Notes under the pieces: generated by a model
Databases searched by the model: none
What the model was told of the DNA's origin: nothing
Seen by the model: the letters and a program-made list of their open reading frames with translations, nothing else
In this document: piece after piece, positions 16,534-26,853 of the stretch
Numbering within the stretch: the stretch's first letter is position 1
Layout of the letters: each line of letters opens with the position of its first letter
Position numbers and translations under genes: made by a program
Assembly (NCBI GenBank): GCA_016178705.1
Contig: JACOST010000028.1
Location: forward strand, 316,951-380,950
Direction: 5' to 3'
Origin: Deltaproteobacteria bacterium
GTDB taxonomy: Bacteria; Desulfobacterota; Binatia; HRBIN30; JACQVA1
DNA length: 64,000 bases

Positions 16534-17573
16534 AGATACGATCCAGCGTTGAACACCGCGTCGCGGGCGGGACGCACGGCATCGTACAGTGTCACCTCCC
16601 GGTATGGACTGTGATCGAGTTGGGCCAGCCGATTGCGTTCGAGCAACAGCTTGCGGTCGACGTTGTAGGCGTTTTCCAGCAGACTATCGACCGTGCGCTC
16701 CACGGCGCGACCGAAGTGGGGCAGGGGACCGCGCTGCGGGTCGGGCGGCTCGGTCACCAGCACCGTGATGATCTCTTCGGCACCCAGTGCCACCACCGGC
16801 GCCAACGGGGTGTTGACCAGCAAGCCGCCGTCCCACAGCAAGTGGCGGCCGATGCGCACGGGCGGAAACAATAGCGGGATGCTCGCGCTCGCCAGCACCA
16901 TATCGACGGTGATGTGATCGACGATGTTGTAATCGGGCGGCTTGGTCAGCGCCGTCTCGGCGTTGACGAAACGGACGACATGTCCGGTGTGCGCGTCGAC
17001 GGTGTTGATGGCGAGCCTATGGCCGTTGCACGGAACCCGTTCGCCGTCGAACGCATCGACGAGACGTTCGCGCAGTTGCGAGGTGTCGGCGACATACGAC
17101 TCGTCGATGCCGCCCATGAAGCGGCTGATCAGCTCGAAGCGCGTGGTGAGCAGATACTCGACCCACACGGCCGCGACACTGCCGCGCTGCGGCGGAAGGT
17201 GGTTCAGGGCGCGCTGGATGAAGGCGCGCCACGGCACGAACGATTGCATCCAGCGCGCTGACTCTTCCAAGGTCAGGCGCAGGAGCGTGCGCGCGGCGCT
17301 GTGGAAAAACACCGGGCTCGCCACCACCGGTGGGTTGTCGGCGATCCCGTTCCAGAAACGCATCATCTCGCGCGGCGACTTGCCGGCTGCTATCAGCGCG
17401 GCGTTGATGGCGCCGGCTGACGTGCCGGACAGCACCGTCGGGCCCGCTGCAAAGCGCGGATCGCGCAACAAGCGCTCGTATACGCCGACTTGAAACGCCC
17501 CGCGCGCGCCGCCACCCGACAGCACCAGTCCCAACGTTCGCGACCTGCGCGGCCCAATTGCAATCTGCTTCAT
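16410..17573 (-). CDS. patatin-like phospholipase / lipid acyl hydrolase
   Basis: 387 residues. Oxyanion-hole motif GGGARG (20-25), nucleophile elbow GTSAG with Ser52, and catalytic Asp248 in WDGG complete the Ser-Asp dyad of patatins. The C-terminal region (about 255-387) is helical and ends in Ala-rich sequence that overlaps the WS/DGAT gene on the other strand. No signal peptide, so it probably works on cytoplasmic lipid. The open frame extends 83 codons upstream, but GGAAGGAG before ATG 17573 fixes the start. Patatins release fatty acids from phospholipid or neutral lipid; the neighbouring acyltransferase suggests storage lipid as a substrate, which is inference. Confidence 0.88.
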   Translation of the reverse strand: MKQIAIGPRRSRTLGLVLSGGGARGAFQVGVYERLLRDPRFAAGPTVLSGTSAGAINAALIAAGKSPREMMRFWNGIADNPPVVASPVFFHSAARTLLRLTLEESARWMQSFVPWRAFIQRALNHLPPQRGSVAAVWVEYLLTTRFELISRFMGGIDESYVADTSQLRERLVDAFDGERVPCNGHRLAINTVDAHTGHVVRFVNAETALTKPPDYNIVDHITVDMVLASASIPLLFPPVRIGRHLLWDGGLLVNTPLAPVVALGAEEIITVLVTEPPDPQRGPLPHFGRAVERTVDSLLENAYNVDRKLLLERNRLAQLDHSPYREVTLYDAVRPARDAVFNAGSYLYFERGILAAMHAAGRRSATSWLAAGPRVDRLEEVAAGAAA

Positions 17574-17807
17574 GGTCTCGCTCCTTCCGCCTCCTCCGGC
17601 TCCACCCGACCAGGATGAACATAGTGGAATATTCATCACTCCGTAAAGGGGTCGAGATGACGATAGTCGTCGATCGCCGGCCAGGGGACGTGGCACCTGA
17701 TGTGCGCCGGAGAAACACAATCCCAGATGAACGGCCGGGCTTGTTGCGACCATAGGCGACCCTGTGTATGGTGCCGAGCGTTTGCATTGCAGACGCGTGG
17801 AGGAACG

Positions 17808-18947
17808 GTGAGACGTCAGCACACTATAGTGACCGCGCTGGCGCTGGCCCTACTGGCCGGTGCCTGGAGCGCCTGCAGTCCGCAAGGCGATGAGATTGTC
17901 GTCGGCGAGTACGGCTCATTGACGGGGGGCACCGCGACCTTCGGGACGTCGACGCACGAAGGTGTGCTGTTGGCGTTGAAGAAGATCAACGACGCGGGCG
18001 GCGTGTTGGGCAAGCAGGTGCGCGTGGTCACGGAAGACGATCAAAGCAAGCCGGAAGAAGCCGTCACCGCGGTGCTGAAGCTGGTCAAACAGAACCAGGT
18101 CGTCGCTGTGGTCGGCGAAGTCGCCTCCAGCCGCAGCCTCGCCGCCGCGCCGGTGTGTCAGTCGAGCAAGATCCCGATGCTGTCGTCGGCGTCGACCAAT
18201 CCGAAGGTGACTCAAGTTGGCGACTTCATTTTTCGCGCCTGCTTCATCGATCCGTTTCAAGGCTCGACCATGGCGAAGTTCGCCGTCAACACGCTCAAGG
18301 CGCACAAGTTCGCGATTCTCACCGACAACAAGAATGACTACTCGGTCGGGCTGACGCAGTTTTTTCGCGAGACCGTGAAAAAGCTCGGCGGCGAGATCGT
18401 GGTGGAAGAGAGCTATGCCGAGGGCGACATCGAGTTCAAAGCTCAGCTCACCTCGATCAAGGCCGCGCAGCCCGACGCCATTTACGTACCCGGCTACTAC
18501 ACCGAGTGCGCGTTGATCGCGCGCCAAGCGCACGAGTTGGGCCTGACCGCCACGCTGTTGGGGGGTGACGGCTGGGACAGTCCGAAGACGACCGAGATCG
18601 GGGGTAAGGCGGTCGAGGGCGTGTACTTCACCAATCACTATTCGGCCGAAGAGCAGCGGCCTGAGGTGCAACAGTTTCTCAAGGAGTACCGCGAGGCGTA
18701 CAAAGGCAAGACGCCCGACGCGATGGCGGTGCTCGGATACGACGCCATGAGCATGATGGCCGATGCGCTGCGGCGCGCGGGCTCGACCGATGGCACGCAG
18801 ATCCGTGACGCGTTGGCCGCCACCAAGGACTTTCCCGGCGTGAGCGGGCGCATCACCATTGACAAGGACCGCAACGCGCAGAAGGCGATCGTCGTGCTGA
18901 AGATAGAGAACGGGGCCTTTCACTTCGTCGAATCGATCGCGCCGTAG
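17808..18947 (+). CDS. branched-chain amino acid-type (LIV) ABC transporter substrate-binding protein
   Basis: 379 residues. The N-terminus has a signal sequence (ALALALLAGAWSAC) with Cys23 as a possible lipid attachment site, though Trp at -3 makes the lipobox weak. The rest is a type-I periplasmic binding fold as in LivK/LivJ (VGEYGSLTGGTATFG, GVLLALKKINDAGGVLG, VAVVGEVASSRSLAAAPV, AILTDNKNDYSVGL). Proteins of this family bind amino acids, amides, aromatic acids or other small acids, so the ligand is open. GTG 17808 is chosen because GGAGGAAC sits just before it and the signal peptide starts there. It heads the transporter operon that follows. Confidence 0.88.
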   Translation: MRRQHTIVTALALALLAGAWSACSPQGDEIVVGEYGSLTGGTATFGTSTHEGVLLALKKINDAGGVLGKQVRVVTEDDQSKPEEAVTAVLKLVKQNQVVAVVGEVASSRSLAAAPVCQSSKIPMLSSASTNPKVTQVGDFIFRACFIDPFQGSTMAKFAVNTLKAHKFAILTDNKNDYSVGLTQFFRETVKKLGGEIVVEESYAEGDIEFKAQLTSIKAAQPDAIYVPGYYTECALIARQAHELGLTATLLGGDGWDSPKTTEIGGKAVEGVYFTNHYSAEEQRPEVQQFLKEYREAYKGKTPDAMAVLGYDAMSMMADALRRAGSTDGTQIRDALAATKDFPGVSGRITIDKDRNAQKAIVVLKIENGAFHFVESIAP

Positions 18948-19049
18948 GCGCGCGAGCAACCGTCGATGCGCGCCGAACCACGCCGATGACACGCCGATGA
19001 ACGGCCTCGATGTGGGGCGGTCGGCCTTCGCTCCGCACTAGACTAAACC

Positions 19050-19952
19050 TTGGATCAATTCATCCAACAACTGATCAACGGGCTGTCGTGGGGCGCGATC
19101 TATGCGCTGATCGCGCTCGGCTACACGATGGTGTACGGCGTGTTGCGCCTGATCAACTTCGCGCATGGCGACGTGTACATGGTCGGCGCGATGATGGCCT
19201 ACTACATCGCGCACTGGCTCGGGTTTGCCGTGGCGCCCTCGGCGGCGGGCTTCGTCATCGTGATGGTGCTGTCGATGACGGCGTGCGCGCTGCTCGGCGC
19301 GCTGATCGAATTGGTGGCGTACAGGAGGCTGCGCAGCCAGCCCCGTTCGTCGATGCTGATCACGGCGATCGGCGTGTCGATGCTGTTGGAGTTCGGCGGC
19401 CAGCGGGTGTTCGGACCCGATCCGAAGTTCTTCCCGCAGCTGATCGAATCGCACTCGCTGTTCCGCGCCGGGAGCGTCGTGATGACCAACATCGATGCGT
19501 TGGTGATCGTGGTGTCACTGGCTCTGATGATCGGGCTGCGCTGGATCGTCATGAAGACGCGCGTCGGGATGGCGTTGCGCGCGGTGAGCTTCAGCTACGA
19601 CGCGGCGGCGCTGATGGGCATCGACGTCAACCGGGTGCTGACGCTCACGTTCATGCTGGGATCGGCGTTGGCGGCGGCGGCCGGCACCATGGTGGGGCTG
19701 CGCAATCCCAAGATCGATCCGCTGATGGGCTTGATGCCTGGGGTGAAGGCGTTCGTGGCGGCCGTGCTCGGCGGCATCGGCAATTTTCCCGGCGCGGTTG
19801 TCGGCGGGCTGTTGATGGGGCTGACCGAGACGTTCGTGTCGGCGTATCTCAGCTCGACTTATCGCGACGCGGTGGCGTTCGTCATTCTCATCGGCGTCCT
19901 GTTGGTGAAACCGACGGGCCTGTTCGGGCGGGTGACGGTGGAGAAGGTCTGA
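19050..19952 (+). CDS. livH: LIV-type ABC transporter permease LivH
   Basis: 300 residues with about eight transmembrane helices. The start (FIQQLINGLSWGAIYALIAL, GYTMVYGVLRLINFAHGD) is diagnostic of LivH, and the cytoplasmic loop with RAVSFSYDAAALMGIDVN contains the EAA-like contact with the ATPase. The start is TTG at 19050: an in-frame TAA lies two codons upstream and no other start fits the conserved N-terminus. Works with the adjacent LivM, LivG, LivF and the binding protein to import an amino acid-like solute. Confidence 0.9.
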   Translation: MDQFIQQLINGLSWGAIYALIALGYTMVYGVLRLINFAHGDVYMVGAMMAYYIAHWLGFAVAPSAAGFVIVMVLSMTACALLGALIELVAYRRLRSQPRSSMLITAIGVSMLLEFGGQRVFGPDPKFFPQLIESHSLFRAGSVVMTNIDALVIVVSLALMIGLRWIVMKTRVGMALRAVSFSYDAAALMGIDVNRVLTLTFMLGSALAAAAGTMVGLRNPKIDPLMGLMPGVKAFVAAVLGGIGNFPGAVVGGLLMGLTETFVSAYLSSTYRDAVAFVILIGVLLVKPTGLFGRVTVEKV

Positions 19953-19955
19953 TCC

Positions 19956-20912
19956 ATGGCGGGACTGCTGCATCTGCTTCGGCGCAACGCCTTGGTCGCC
20001 GTGATCGTGTTGGCGCAGTGGCCGCTGAGCATGGCGCTGTCGCGCTGGCTCAATCCGTACTACCTGCAGATCATCGTCTACATCGGCATCAATGTGATCC
20101 TCGCGGTGAGCCTCAATCTCATCAACGGCATCACCGGCCAGTTCTCGCTCGGCCACGCGGGGTTCATGGCGTTGGGTGCGTATGTGAGCGCGGCGTTTAC
20201 GCTGTCGTTGGGCGCGTCGGTTGCCGGCACGACGGAATTGCTGGTGGCATTGCTGATCGGCGGCTTTGGCGCGGCGGTGGCGGGCGTTCTCGTGGGGGTT
20301 CCGTCGTTGCGTTTGCGCGGGGACTATCTCGCCATCGTCACGCTCGGATTTGGCGAGATCATTCGGGTGTTGATTCTGAACACCAACGCGGTCGGCGGCG
20401 CGCGCGGGTTGACCGGCATTGCGCCACTCGCGGGCTTCGGCTCGGTGTACGGCTGTGCGGTGGTGTGCGTGGTGATGCTGTGGCGCCTGGTGCACTCGAC
20501 GAAAGGCAGCGCGTTTGCCGCGATCCGCGAGGACGAGATCGCGGCGGCGGCGATGGGTGTCGACACCACGCGCTACAAGGTCATTGCGTTCACGATCGGC
20601 GCGTTCTGGGCGGGCGTGGCCGGTGGCTTGTTCGCGCACTTCATCGGCTACATCCACACCAACTCGTTCACGTTTCTCAAGAGCATCGAAATTGTCGTCA
20701 TGGTCGTGCTGGGTGGTGCGGGCAGCATCAGCGGCGCGATCCTGGCGGCAGCGGCGCTGACCGTGCTGCCGGAGCTGCTGCGCTTCGGCGCTGAATACCG
20801 CATGATCATCTACTCGCTGCTGTTGATTGTGATGATGCTGACGCGGCCGACCGGCTTGCTCGGCAATCGAGAACTGACATGGCGCTCCTGGAAGCCCGGC
20901 ACTGCTCACTGA
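19956..20912 (+). CDS. livM: LIV-type ABC transporter permease LivM
   Basis: 318 residues with about nine hydrophobic helices. Typical LivM phrases are NVILAVSLNLINGITGQFSL followed by GHAGFMALGAY, LRLRGDYLAIVTLGFGEIIR, and FAAIREDEIAAAAMGVDTTR, the last being the cytoplasmic coupling loop. It starts three bases after livH ends and its 3' end overlaps livG by 34 bases, so it is part of a tightly packed operon. Confidence 0.9.
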   Translation: MAGLLHLLRRNALVAVIVLAQWPLSMALSRWLNPYYLQIIVYIGINVILAVSLNLINGITGQFSLGHAGFMALGAYVSAAFTLSLGASVAGTTELLVALLIGGFGAAVAGVLVGVPSLRLRGDYLAIVTLGFGEIIRVLILNTNAVGGARGLTGIAPLAGFGSVYGCAVVCVVMLWRLVHSTKGSAFAAIREDEIAAAAMGVDTTRYKVIAFTIGAFWAGVAGGLFAHFIGYIHTNSFTFLKSIEIVVMVVLGGAGSISGAILAAAALTVLPELLRFGAEYRMIIYSLLLIVMMLTRPTGLLGNRELTWRSWKPGTAH

Positions 20913-21649
20913 GCTTCGGCGGCCTCAAGGCGGTCAGCGATTTCAGTTTCGCGCTCGATCGTGGCGAGTTGGTCGGATTGATCGGCCCCAACGGCGCCGG
21001 CAAGACGACCTGCTTTAATCTCATCACCGGGGTGTACGCACCCGACGAGGGCGAAATCCATTTCGCGAAGGAGTCCGTCGCGGGGTTGCCGACGTTTCAG
21101 ATCAATCGGCGCGGCATCGCCCGTACGTTTCAAGGCATCCGCCTGTTTCCGAATCTGACGGTGTTCCAGAACGTGCTCGTTGGCTCCAGCCGGCATGCGA
21201 GCCATGGTTTGTTCGGTGCCATCGCGCAGACCCGCGCGGCCGAGCGCGAGAGCGAGCGGATTGCGCAGGAGTGTCTGACCTTGCTGCGCATGGTGGGGCT
21301 GGAGGAGCAACGCGACGCGATTGCGCGCTCGCTGCCGTACGGCTCACAGCGTCGGCTCGAGATTGCGCGCGCGCTGGCGACGCGGCCGCAGCTGCTACTG
21401 CTCGACGAGCCGGCGGCGGGGATGAACCCGCCCGAGAAGGTCGAGCTGATGGAAAAAATCCGCTGGCTGCGCGACGACCTCGGCCTCGGTATTCTCGTCA
21501 TCGAACACGACATGCCCCTGATCATGGAGATCTGCGAACGCATCACCGTGCTCGATCACGGAGAGACCATCGCCGTCGGCCCGCCGGCGCAGATTCGCAC
21601 CGACCCGAGAGTCGTCGAGGCTTATCTCGGCCAACCGGCCCGCGACTGA
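20879..21649 (+). CDS. livG: LIV-type ABC transporter ATP-binding protein LivG
   Basis: 256 residues. Walker A GPNGAGKTT near residue 37, the ABC signature region reads LPYGSQRRLEIARALA (the LSGGQ position is altered to LPYGS, as is common in LivG), Walker B LLLLDEPAAGM, and switch His in VIEHDM. The insert after the Q-loop (GIRLFPNLTVFQNVLVG) is typical of LivG. Cytoplasmic, drives transport together with LivF. Starts inside the last codons of livM. Confidence 0.9.
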   Translation: MALLEARHCSLSFGGLKAVSDFSFALDRGELVGLIGPNGAGKTTCFNLITGVYAPDEGEIHFAKESVAGLPTFQINRRGIARTFQGIRLFPNLTVFQNVLVGSSRHASHGLFGAIAQTRAAERESERIAQECLTLLRMVGLEEQRDAIARSLPYGSQRRLEIARALATRPQLLLLDEPAAGMNPPEKVELMEKIRWLRDDLGLGILVIEHDMPLIMEICERITVLDHGETIAVGPPAQIRTDPRVVEAYLGQPARD

Positions 21650-21656
21650 ATCGGCG

Positions 21657-22367
21657 ATGTTGTTGGAGATCGACAAACTGCACGTCAGCTACGGGGCGAT
21701 TCACGCGCTGCAGGGCGTATCCGTCTCGGTCGCGCCGGGTGAGATCGTGACGCTGATCGGCTCGAACGGGGCGGGAAAGAGCACGCTGCTTCGGTGCATC
21801 AGCGGGCTGGTGCGCGGGACCTCAGGGGAGATCGTGTTCGACAAGACCGTGCGGCTCGATCGCCTACCGGCGCATACGATCGTCCGCGAAGGCATCAGCC
21901 ACGTCCCCGAAGGGCGGCAAGTGTTCGCCAACCTCACGGTGCGCGAAAACCTCGAACTGGGTGCGTACCAGCGCAAGGATCGCGAAGAGATTCACGAGAC
22001 GATGCTGCGCGTGTTCGAGTTGTTCCCGGTCCTGCACGAGCGGGTGCAACAGCCGGGCGCCACCCTGAGCGGAGGCGAGCAGCAGATGCTGGCGATTGGT
22101 CGCGCGTTGATGGCGCGACCCCAGCTTCTGTTGCTTGACGAGCCCTCGCTAGGCTTGGCGCCGTTGGTGGTGCAAAAGATCTTCGAGATCATCCGCGAAA
22201 TCAACGCGCAGGGGACCACAATCCTGCTAGTTGAGCAGAACGCGCACATGGCGCTCCGAGTCGCGCAGCGTGGATACGTGCTGCAGGCCGGTTCGATCGT
22301 GCTCGAAGATACCGGGGCGAATCTGCTGCGCAGTCCCGAAGTGCGGACTGCGTATCTTGGGGAGTGA
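21657..22367 (+). CDS. livF: LIV-type ABC transporter ATP-binding protein LivF
   Basis: 236 residues, the standard size. Walker [10 protein letters not shown], signature [15 protein letters not shown], Walker [14 protein letters not shown] and the switch region [11 protein letters not shown], all typical of LivF. ATG 21657 lies 7 bases after livG. Last gene of the transporter unit; the next gene starts 4 bases later and may be read through. Confidence 0.9.
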   Translation: MLLEIDKLHVSYGAIHALQGVSVSVAPGEIVTLIGSNGAGKSTLLRCISGLVRGTSGEIVFDKTVRLDRLPAHTIVREGISHVPEGRQVFANLTVRENLELGAYQRKDREEIHETMLRVFELFPVLHERVQQPGATLSGGEQQMLAIGRALMARPQLLLLDEPSLGLAPLVVQKIFEIIREINAQGTTILLVEQNAHMALRVAQRGYVLQAGSIVLEDTGANLLRSPEVRTAYLGE

Positions 22368-22371
22368 GAAC

Positions 22372-22956
22372 ATGCGCCGGTTGTGTGTGTTCTGTGGATC
22401 GAGTCCGGGCGCACGATCGGTGTATGCGGACGCGGCGCGAGCGCTCAGCGCCGTGCTGGCCGAGCGCGCGATCGAGTTGGTCTACGGCGGTGGCAACGTG
22501 GGGCTTATGGGGATCTTGGCTGACGCGATGCTGGCCGCCGGCGGCAAGGTGATCGGGGTCATTCCGGAAGCGCTGCGCGGGCTCGAAGTCGCGCATGAAG
22601 GTCTGCCCGACTTGCGGGTGGTCGGCAGCATGCATGAACGCAAGGCGCTGATGGCGGACCTCTCTGACGGATTCATAGCCTTGCCCGGTGGGATCGGAAC
22701 GTTCGATGAGTTGATCGAGATCACGACCTGGAGCCAACTCGGTATTCACGGAAAACCAATTGGCTTACTGAACGTAGCGCGCTACTTTGATCCCTTGCTG
22801 GGATTGCTGGACCACGCCGTCAGCGAACGTTTCATGCGAGCCGAGCATCGCGGCTTATTGCTGGTCCGCGAGGAGCCGATCCCGCTGTTAGATGCAATGA
22901 TGGCCTGGCGAGCCGTACCACCGGAAGCGAAGTGGATCGATCGGGATCAACGCTGA
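22372..22956 (+). CDS. LOG-family protein (nucleoside 5'-monophosphate phosphoribohydrolase)
   Basis: 194 residues. The family motif PGGxGTxxE appears as PGGIGTFDE, and the N-terminal [18 protein letters not shown] plus [16 protein letters not shown] are diagnostic of the LOG ('lonely guy') family, which splits cytokinin-type or other nucleoside monophosphates into base and ribose 5-phosphate. The bacterial role is usually purine-related housekeeping. ATG 22372 follows livF by 4 bases with GGAGTGA before it. Its 3' end overlaps the next gene by 25 bases. Confidence 0.9.
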   Translation: MRRLCVFCGSSPGARSVYADAARALSAVLAERAIELVYGGGNVGLMGILADAMLAAGGKVIGVIPEALRGLEVAHEGLPDLRVVGSMHERKALMADLSDGFIALPGGIGTFDELIEITTWSQLGIHGKPIGLLNVARYFDPLLGLLDHAVSERFMRAEHRGLLLVREEPIPLLDAMMAWRAVPPEAKWIDRDQR

Positions 22957-23564
22957 GCGATCTGCCCGCCGCGAAGGCCGAATGGCGTCGGCGGCTGCGC
23001 GTGCGTCTCGCGGCGATGACCGACGACGCTCGCGTGGTGCAGAGCCGAGCGATTTGCGAGCGGGTTGTCGCCAATGACGTGTTTCACACGGCTCGCGTTG
23101 TGCTCTTGTACGCACCGATGGCAACTGAAGTGGATGTGACCATGCTGTGGCGCGATGCTGAGACCCGGGGATGCCAGACCTATTTTCCGCGCGTGGTGGG
23201 CGCCGATCAGGCGCTGCGGTTTGTCCGGGTTACCGCCGACAGCGAATGGTGCAAAACGATGCAACCGTTTCGTCAGCCGCGTTCGAAGGAGGTTGTGACT
23301 GCACGCGAGATGGCCGAGGCGGTCATTGTTGTACCCGGGCTTGGCTTCGCGTGCAGCGGTGGGCGGCTCGGACGAGGAGGTGGTTTCTACGACCGGTCGT
23401 TGGCTGCGCCGCCCCTCAGCGGTCGTGGCTACCGGATTGGGGTAGCGTTCGCCGAGCAGATGGTCGATGACCTAGCGGTTGGGCCGTTCGACGTTCCCAT
23501 GCATGCTGTGGTAAGCGCCGAGGGCACGTGGGTCACGGGATTCCCACTCGGACGCGCGACGTGA
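22932..23564 (+). CDS. 5-formyltetrahydrofolate cyclo-ligase
   Basis: 210 residues, typical for the family. The N-terminal basic helix [14 protein letters not shown], the ALRFVRV strand and the ATP-binding [12 protein letters not shown] motif identify it. It converts 5-formyl-THF to 5,10-methenyl-THF with ATP, recycling a dead-end folate. GTG 22932 is the only start that leaves the N-terminal helix complete; it lies inside the end of the LOG gene. Folate and S-adenosylmethionine synthesis (next gene) are metabolically close. Confidence 0.88.
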   Translation: MDRSGSTLSDLPAAKAEWRRRLRVRLAAMTDDARVVQSRAICERVVANDVFHTARVVLLYAPMATEVDVTMLWRDAETRGCQTYFPRVVGADQALRFVRVTADSEWCKTMQPFRQPRSKEVVTAREMAEAVIVVPGLGFACSGGRLGRGGGFYDRSLAAPPLSGRGYRIGVAFAEQMVDDLAVGPFDVPMHAVVSAEGTWVTGFPLGRAT

Positions 23565-23629
23565 TAACCAGGGCAATTCGCAGAGGCACCCAAATCGTGC
23601 ATTTGAGAGTGACCTGAAGAGAGGAACTG

Positions 23630-24799
<1,170 letters not shown>

Positions 24800-24947
24800 G
24801 CAGTAGCGGTTCACGGGCATGGTCCTACCGTGTGGACCCTAGCGTTCCGCAATAATCCCTTTGCGCCAATCTGGATTCGTGGTAAACGATTCCCACTTTC
24901 CTGGCACCTGATTGTACGGAGGATGCAGCCAGGAGGAGGGGTGGGCC

Positions 24948-25286
24948 GTGATCGCAAGACTGCATTCGACGATCCTGCATGAGATCGCCCGTGTCATTGA
25001 GGCGCGGTCGAAGGTGCCGGAACGCATTCGAATTCACGGTAAGCCCTATCAGATCACATATTTAGAGGACCACAAGGGACGGTTAGAGGAAGCTCTCAGA
25101 CGCCACGACTCTGAACGCTTGGGCATGCTGTTCGGGCAGTTGCAGAGCAAAGTGAAGTATCAGTTCATGCGGGCGCTCGCGAATCGGAAGAAAACGAAAA
25201 CGAAGACGAAAACCGTGCGGGCGCAGACACGCCGGACCCGGTCAACCCGAGGCCGTTCCACTCGGCGGCGTGCCGCTCGCAGCTGA
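24948..25286 (+). CDS. small basic protein of unknown function
   Basis: 112 residues. Residues 1-75 are alpha-helical with a short strand pair (IRIHGKPYQITYLED), and the final 35 residues are almost all Lys, Thr and Arg (KKTKTKTKT, then RRTRSTRGRSTRRR), a tail that would bind nucleic acid or membrane phosphates. GTG 24948 has a very strong AGGAGGAGG 8 bases upstream, so translation is likely; a TTG at 24912 is weaker. No family recognised. Its end overlaps the next gene's GTG start by 17 bases. Confidence 0.55.
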   Translation: MIARLHSTILHEIARVIEARSKVPERIRIHGKPYQITYLEDHKGRLEEALRRHDSERLGMLFGQLQSKVKYQFMRALANRKKTKTKTKTVRAQTRRTRSTRGRSTRRRAARS

Positions 25287-26853
25287 GCCAGCCACGTCCT
25301 CTCGTTCTCGCCCCGGAGCTGTCCCGATTCCGATCGGGGTGGCCTCTCGCTGGATCATAGGTAGCTGGATCGTTCCATTTCTGACGCTGATCGCCGTCTG
25401 CGGTTTCTCCTACGCCGATGCGACCGGAGCGTTCTTTCATTTCGACGACTATTGGGTCTTGTCGGACGCCGCACGGGTTCGCATCGATAGCCCCTTGGAT
25501 TTGGTGAGGTTCTTTGAACCAGGTCGCAACGGCTTTGCGCTCTACCGTCCGCTATCGACCTTGATTTATTTCCGCGGGCTCCACGCGCTGTTCGGATTCG
25601 ACCCCGCAGGGTATCACGCGGTGCAGATCCTGTTTCACTGCCTCAACGCGATTTTGGTGTACGTGATCGGGCGAACCGTTCTGCGCTCAGTAGGTCTTGG
25701 GTTGGTCACCGCGTTGGTCTATGCCACAGCTCCCGGACATGCGATCGCCGTTTTCTGGATGGCTCTGTTTACTATGACGGGAACCGCGTTCCTCTATCTG
25801 CTGTCACTAACGTCATGGCTGTGCCTAGGGCCACGGTTCCGCGCCCTGGTTTGTCTGCCCCTCTTTGTGATGGCGCTGTTGGCGGGCGAGCACGCGGTCA
25901 CGCTCCCGGTCTCGCTCACCCTCACGATCGTCTTGCTCGAGGGCCGCTGGCCAGGGCGACGTGATTGGCTCGCGCTCGCGCCGTTCTACGGCGTGGCTGC
26001 CGCCTATGTTGGGGTGAAGGTGTACTACTTTGCGTACGTGTTTCCGGTCTCGTTTCCCGATCCGTTCCAGCAAGCCGCCGCGCGGCAGGCCTACGCCTTG
26101 AGCGCGGACCCGGTCAAACTACTCGAACACCTTGGTCGCTACGCTGCGTTCGCGCTGAATGTCGGCTTTCCATTCGTCGACCCAGCACGACCCGAGTCGG
26201 TGGCACGAGCCCTCGTCCTGGGCACGGTGGTAGCGCTCGCCGCAGTCGCTGCGATCGTTGTCGCCTGGCCAGGACGCGATGTGTCGTACCGAGTGCGGGC
26301 GATGGCGTTCGGATTGGTGTTCTTCCCGGTGGCCTTGGCTCCGGTTTTGGGACTCGTCGATCACTTGTATGGGTACTACGTCGGCATCGCCGGACTCGGT
26401 TTGGCGCTTGCCACTGTCAGCGGATTGGCGGCGGCTCCGCGATTGGGATCATTCGCCGTCGCAGGATGGGTCGCCCTTACGCTGATTGTGCATGCCACCG
26501 TAACTTGGCGGAGCGTCCGCGAACAAGGTGACTTTGGTTTCCTCCGCGCGTATTCCGTTTCGGCCGCGCGTTGGCTTTATACGGTTGAACGATTGGCGCA
26601 GGATCATCCGGACATGACCGAGTTGTTCGTTACGCGCAACTCGTTGACTTCGGCCCTGTTCGACGATACCGGAACCTATCGCCTGTTCTTGCCGGGGCTG
26701 CAGGTCAGCGTGCAAACGGTCGAGGAGGTTTCAAGTGTTGAACCAAGTCTGGGACGGCGCACGTTGATCGCACCGTACGTCTTTCCTCCAGGCCAGCCGT
26801 GGCCAGGCAGTCGGCCCCAATGGGATTGGCTCCGATGTCCACCCGTGTCGTAG
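25270..26853 (+). CDS. polytopic membrane protein, GT-C glycosyltransferase-like
   Basis: 527 residues with about eleven hydrophobic helices. After the first helix, the segment FFHFDDYWVL contains the paired acidic residues (DD) in the first external loop that GT-C enzymes (PMT, ArnT, and related 'Tetratricopeptide-O-mannosyl' types) use for catalysis, followed by YRPLSTLIYF and a helix with YHAVQILFHCLNAILVY. The C-terminus is a soluble domain of about 110 residues. It probably transfers a sugar from a lipid-phosphate donor on the outer face of the membrane; donor and acceptor are unknown. Start GTG 25270 is the best available but uncertain. First gene of the surface-sugar cluster. Confidence 0.65.
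   Translation: MPLAAEPATSSRSRPGAVPIPIGVASRWIIGSWIVPFLTLIAVCGFSYADATGAFFHFDDYWVLSDAARVRIDSPLDLVRFFEPGRNGFALYRPLSTLIYFRGLHALFGFDPAGYHAVQILFHCLNAILVYVIGRTVLRSVGLGLVTALVYATAPGHAIAVFWMALFTMTGTAFLYLLSLTSWLCLGPRFRALVCLPLFVMALLAGEHAVTLPVSLTLTIVLLEGRWPGRRDWLALAPFYGVAAAYVGVKVYYFAYVFPVSFPDPFQQAAARQAYALSADPVKLLEHLGRYAAFALNVGFPFVDPARPESVARALVLGTVVALAAVAAIVVAWPGRDVSYRVRAMAFGLVFFPVALAPVLGLVDHLYGYYVGIAGLGLALATVSGLAAAPRLGSFAVAGWVALTLIVHATVTWRSVREQGDFGFLRAYSVSAARWLYTVERLAQDHPDMTELFVTRNSLTSALFDDTGTYRLFLPGLQVSVQTVEEVSSVEPSLGRRTLIAPYVFPPGQPWPGSRPQWDWLRCPPVS

Noticed and set aside
19010-20909. Long open frames in other registers over livH and livM (594 codons on plus, 464 on minus)
   Set aside because: Composition is Arg/Gly/His-rich without domain structure; livH and livM explain the region fully. 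High GC creates such shadows.
23565-23629. Possible SAM-sensing riboswitch before metK
   Set aside because: The 65-base leader lacks the conserved cores I know for SAM-I, SAM-II or SAM/SAH classes.
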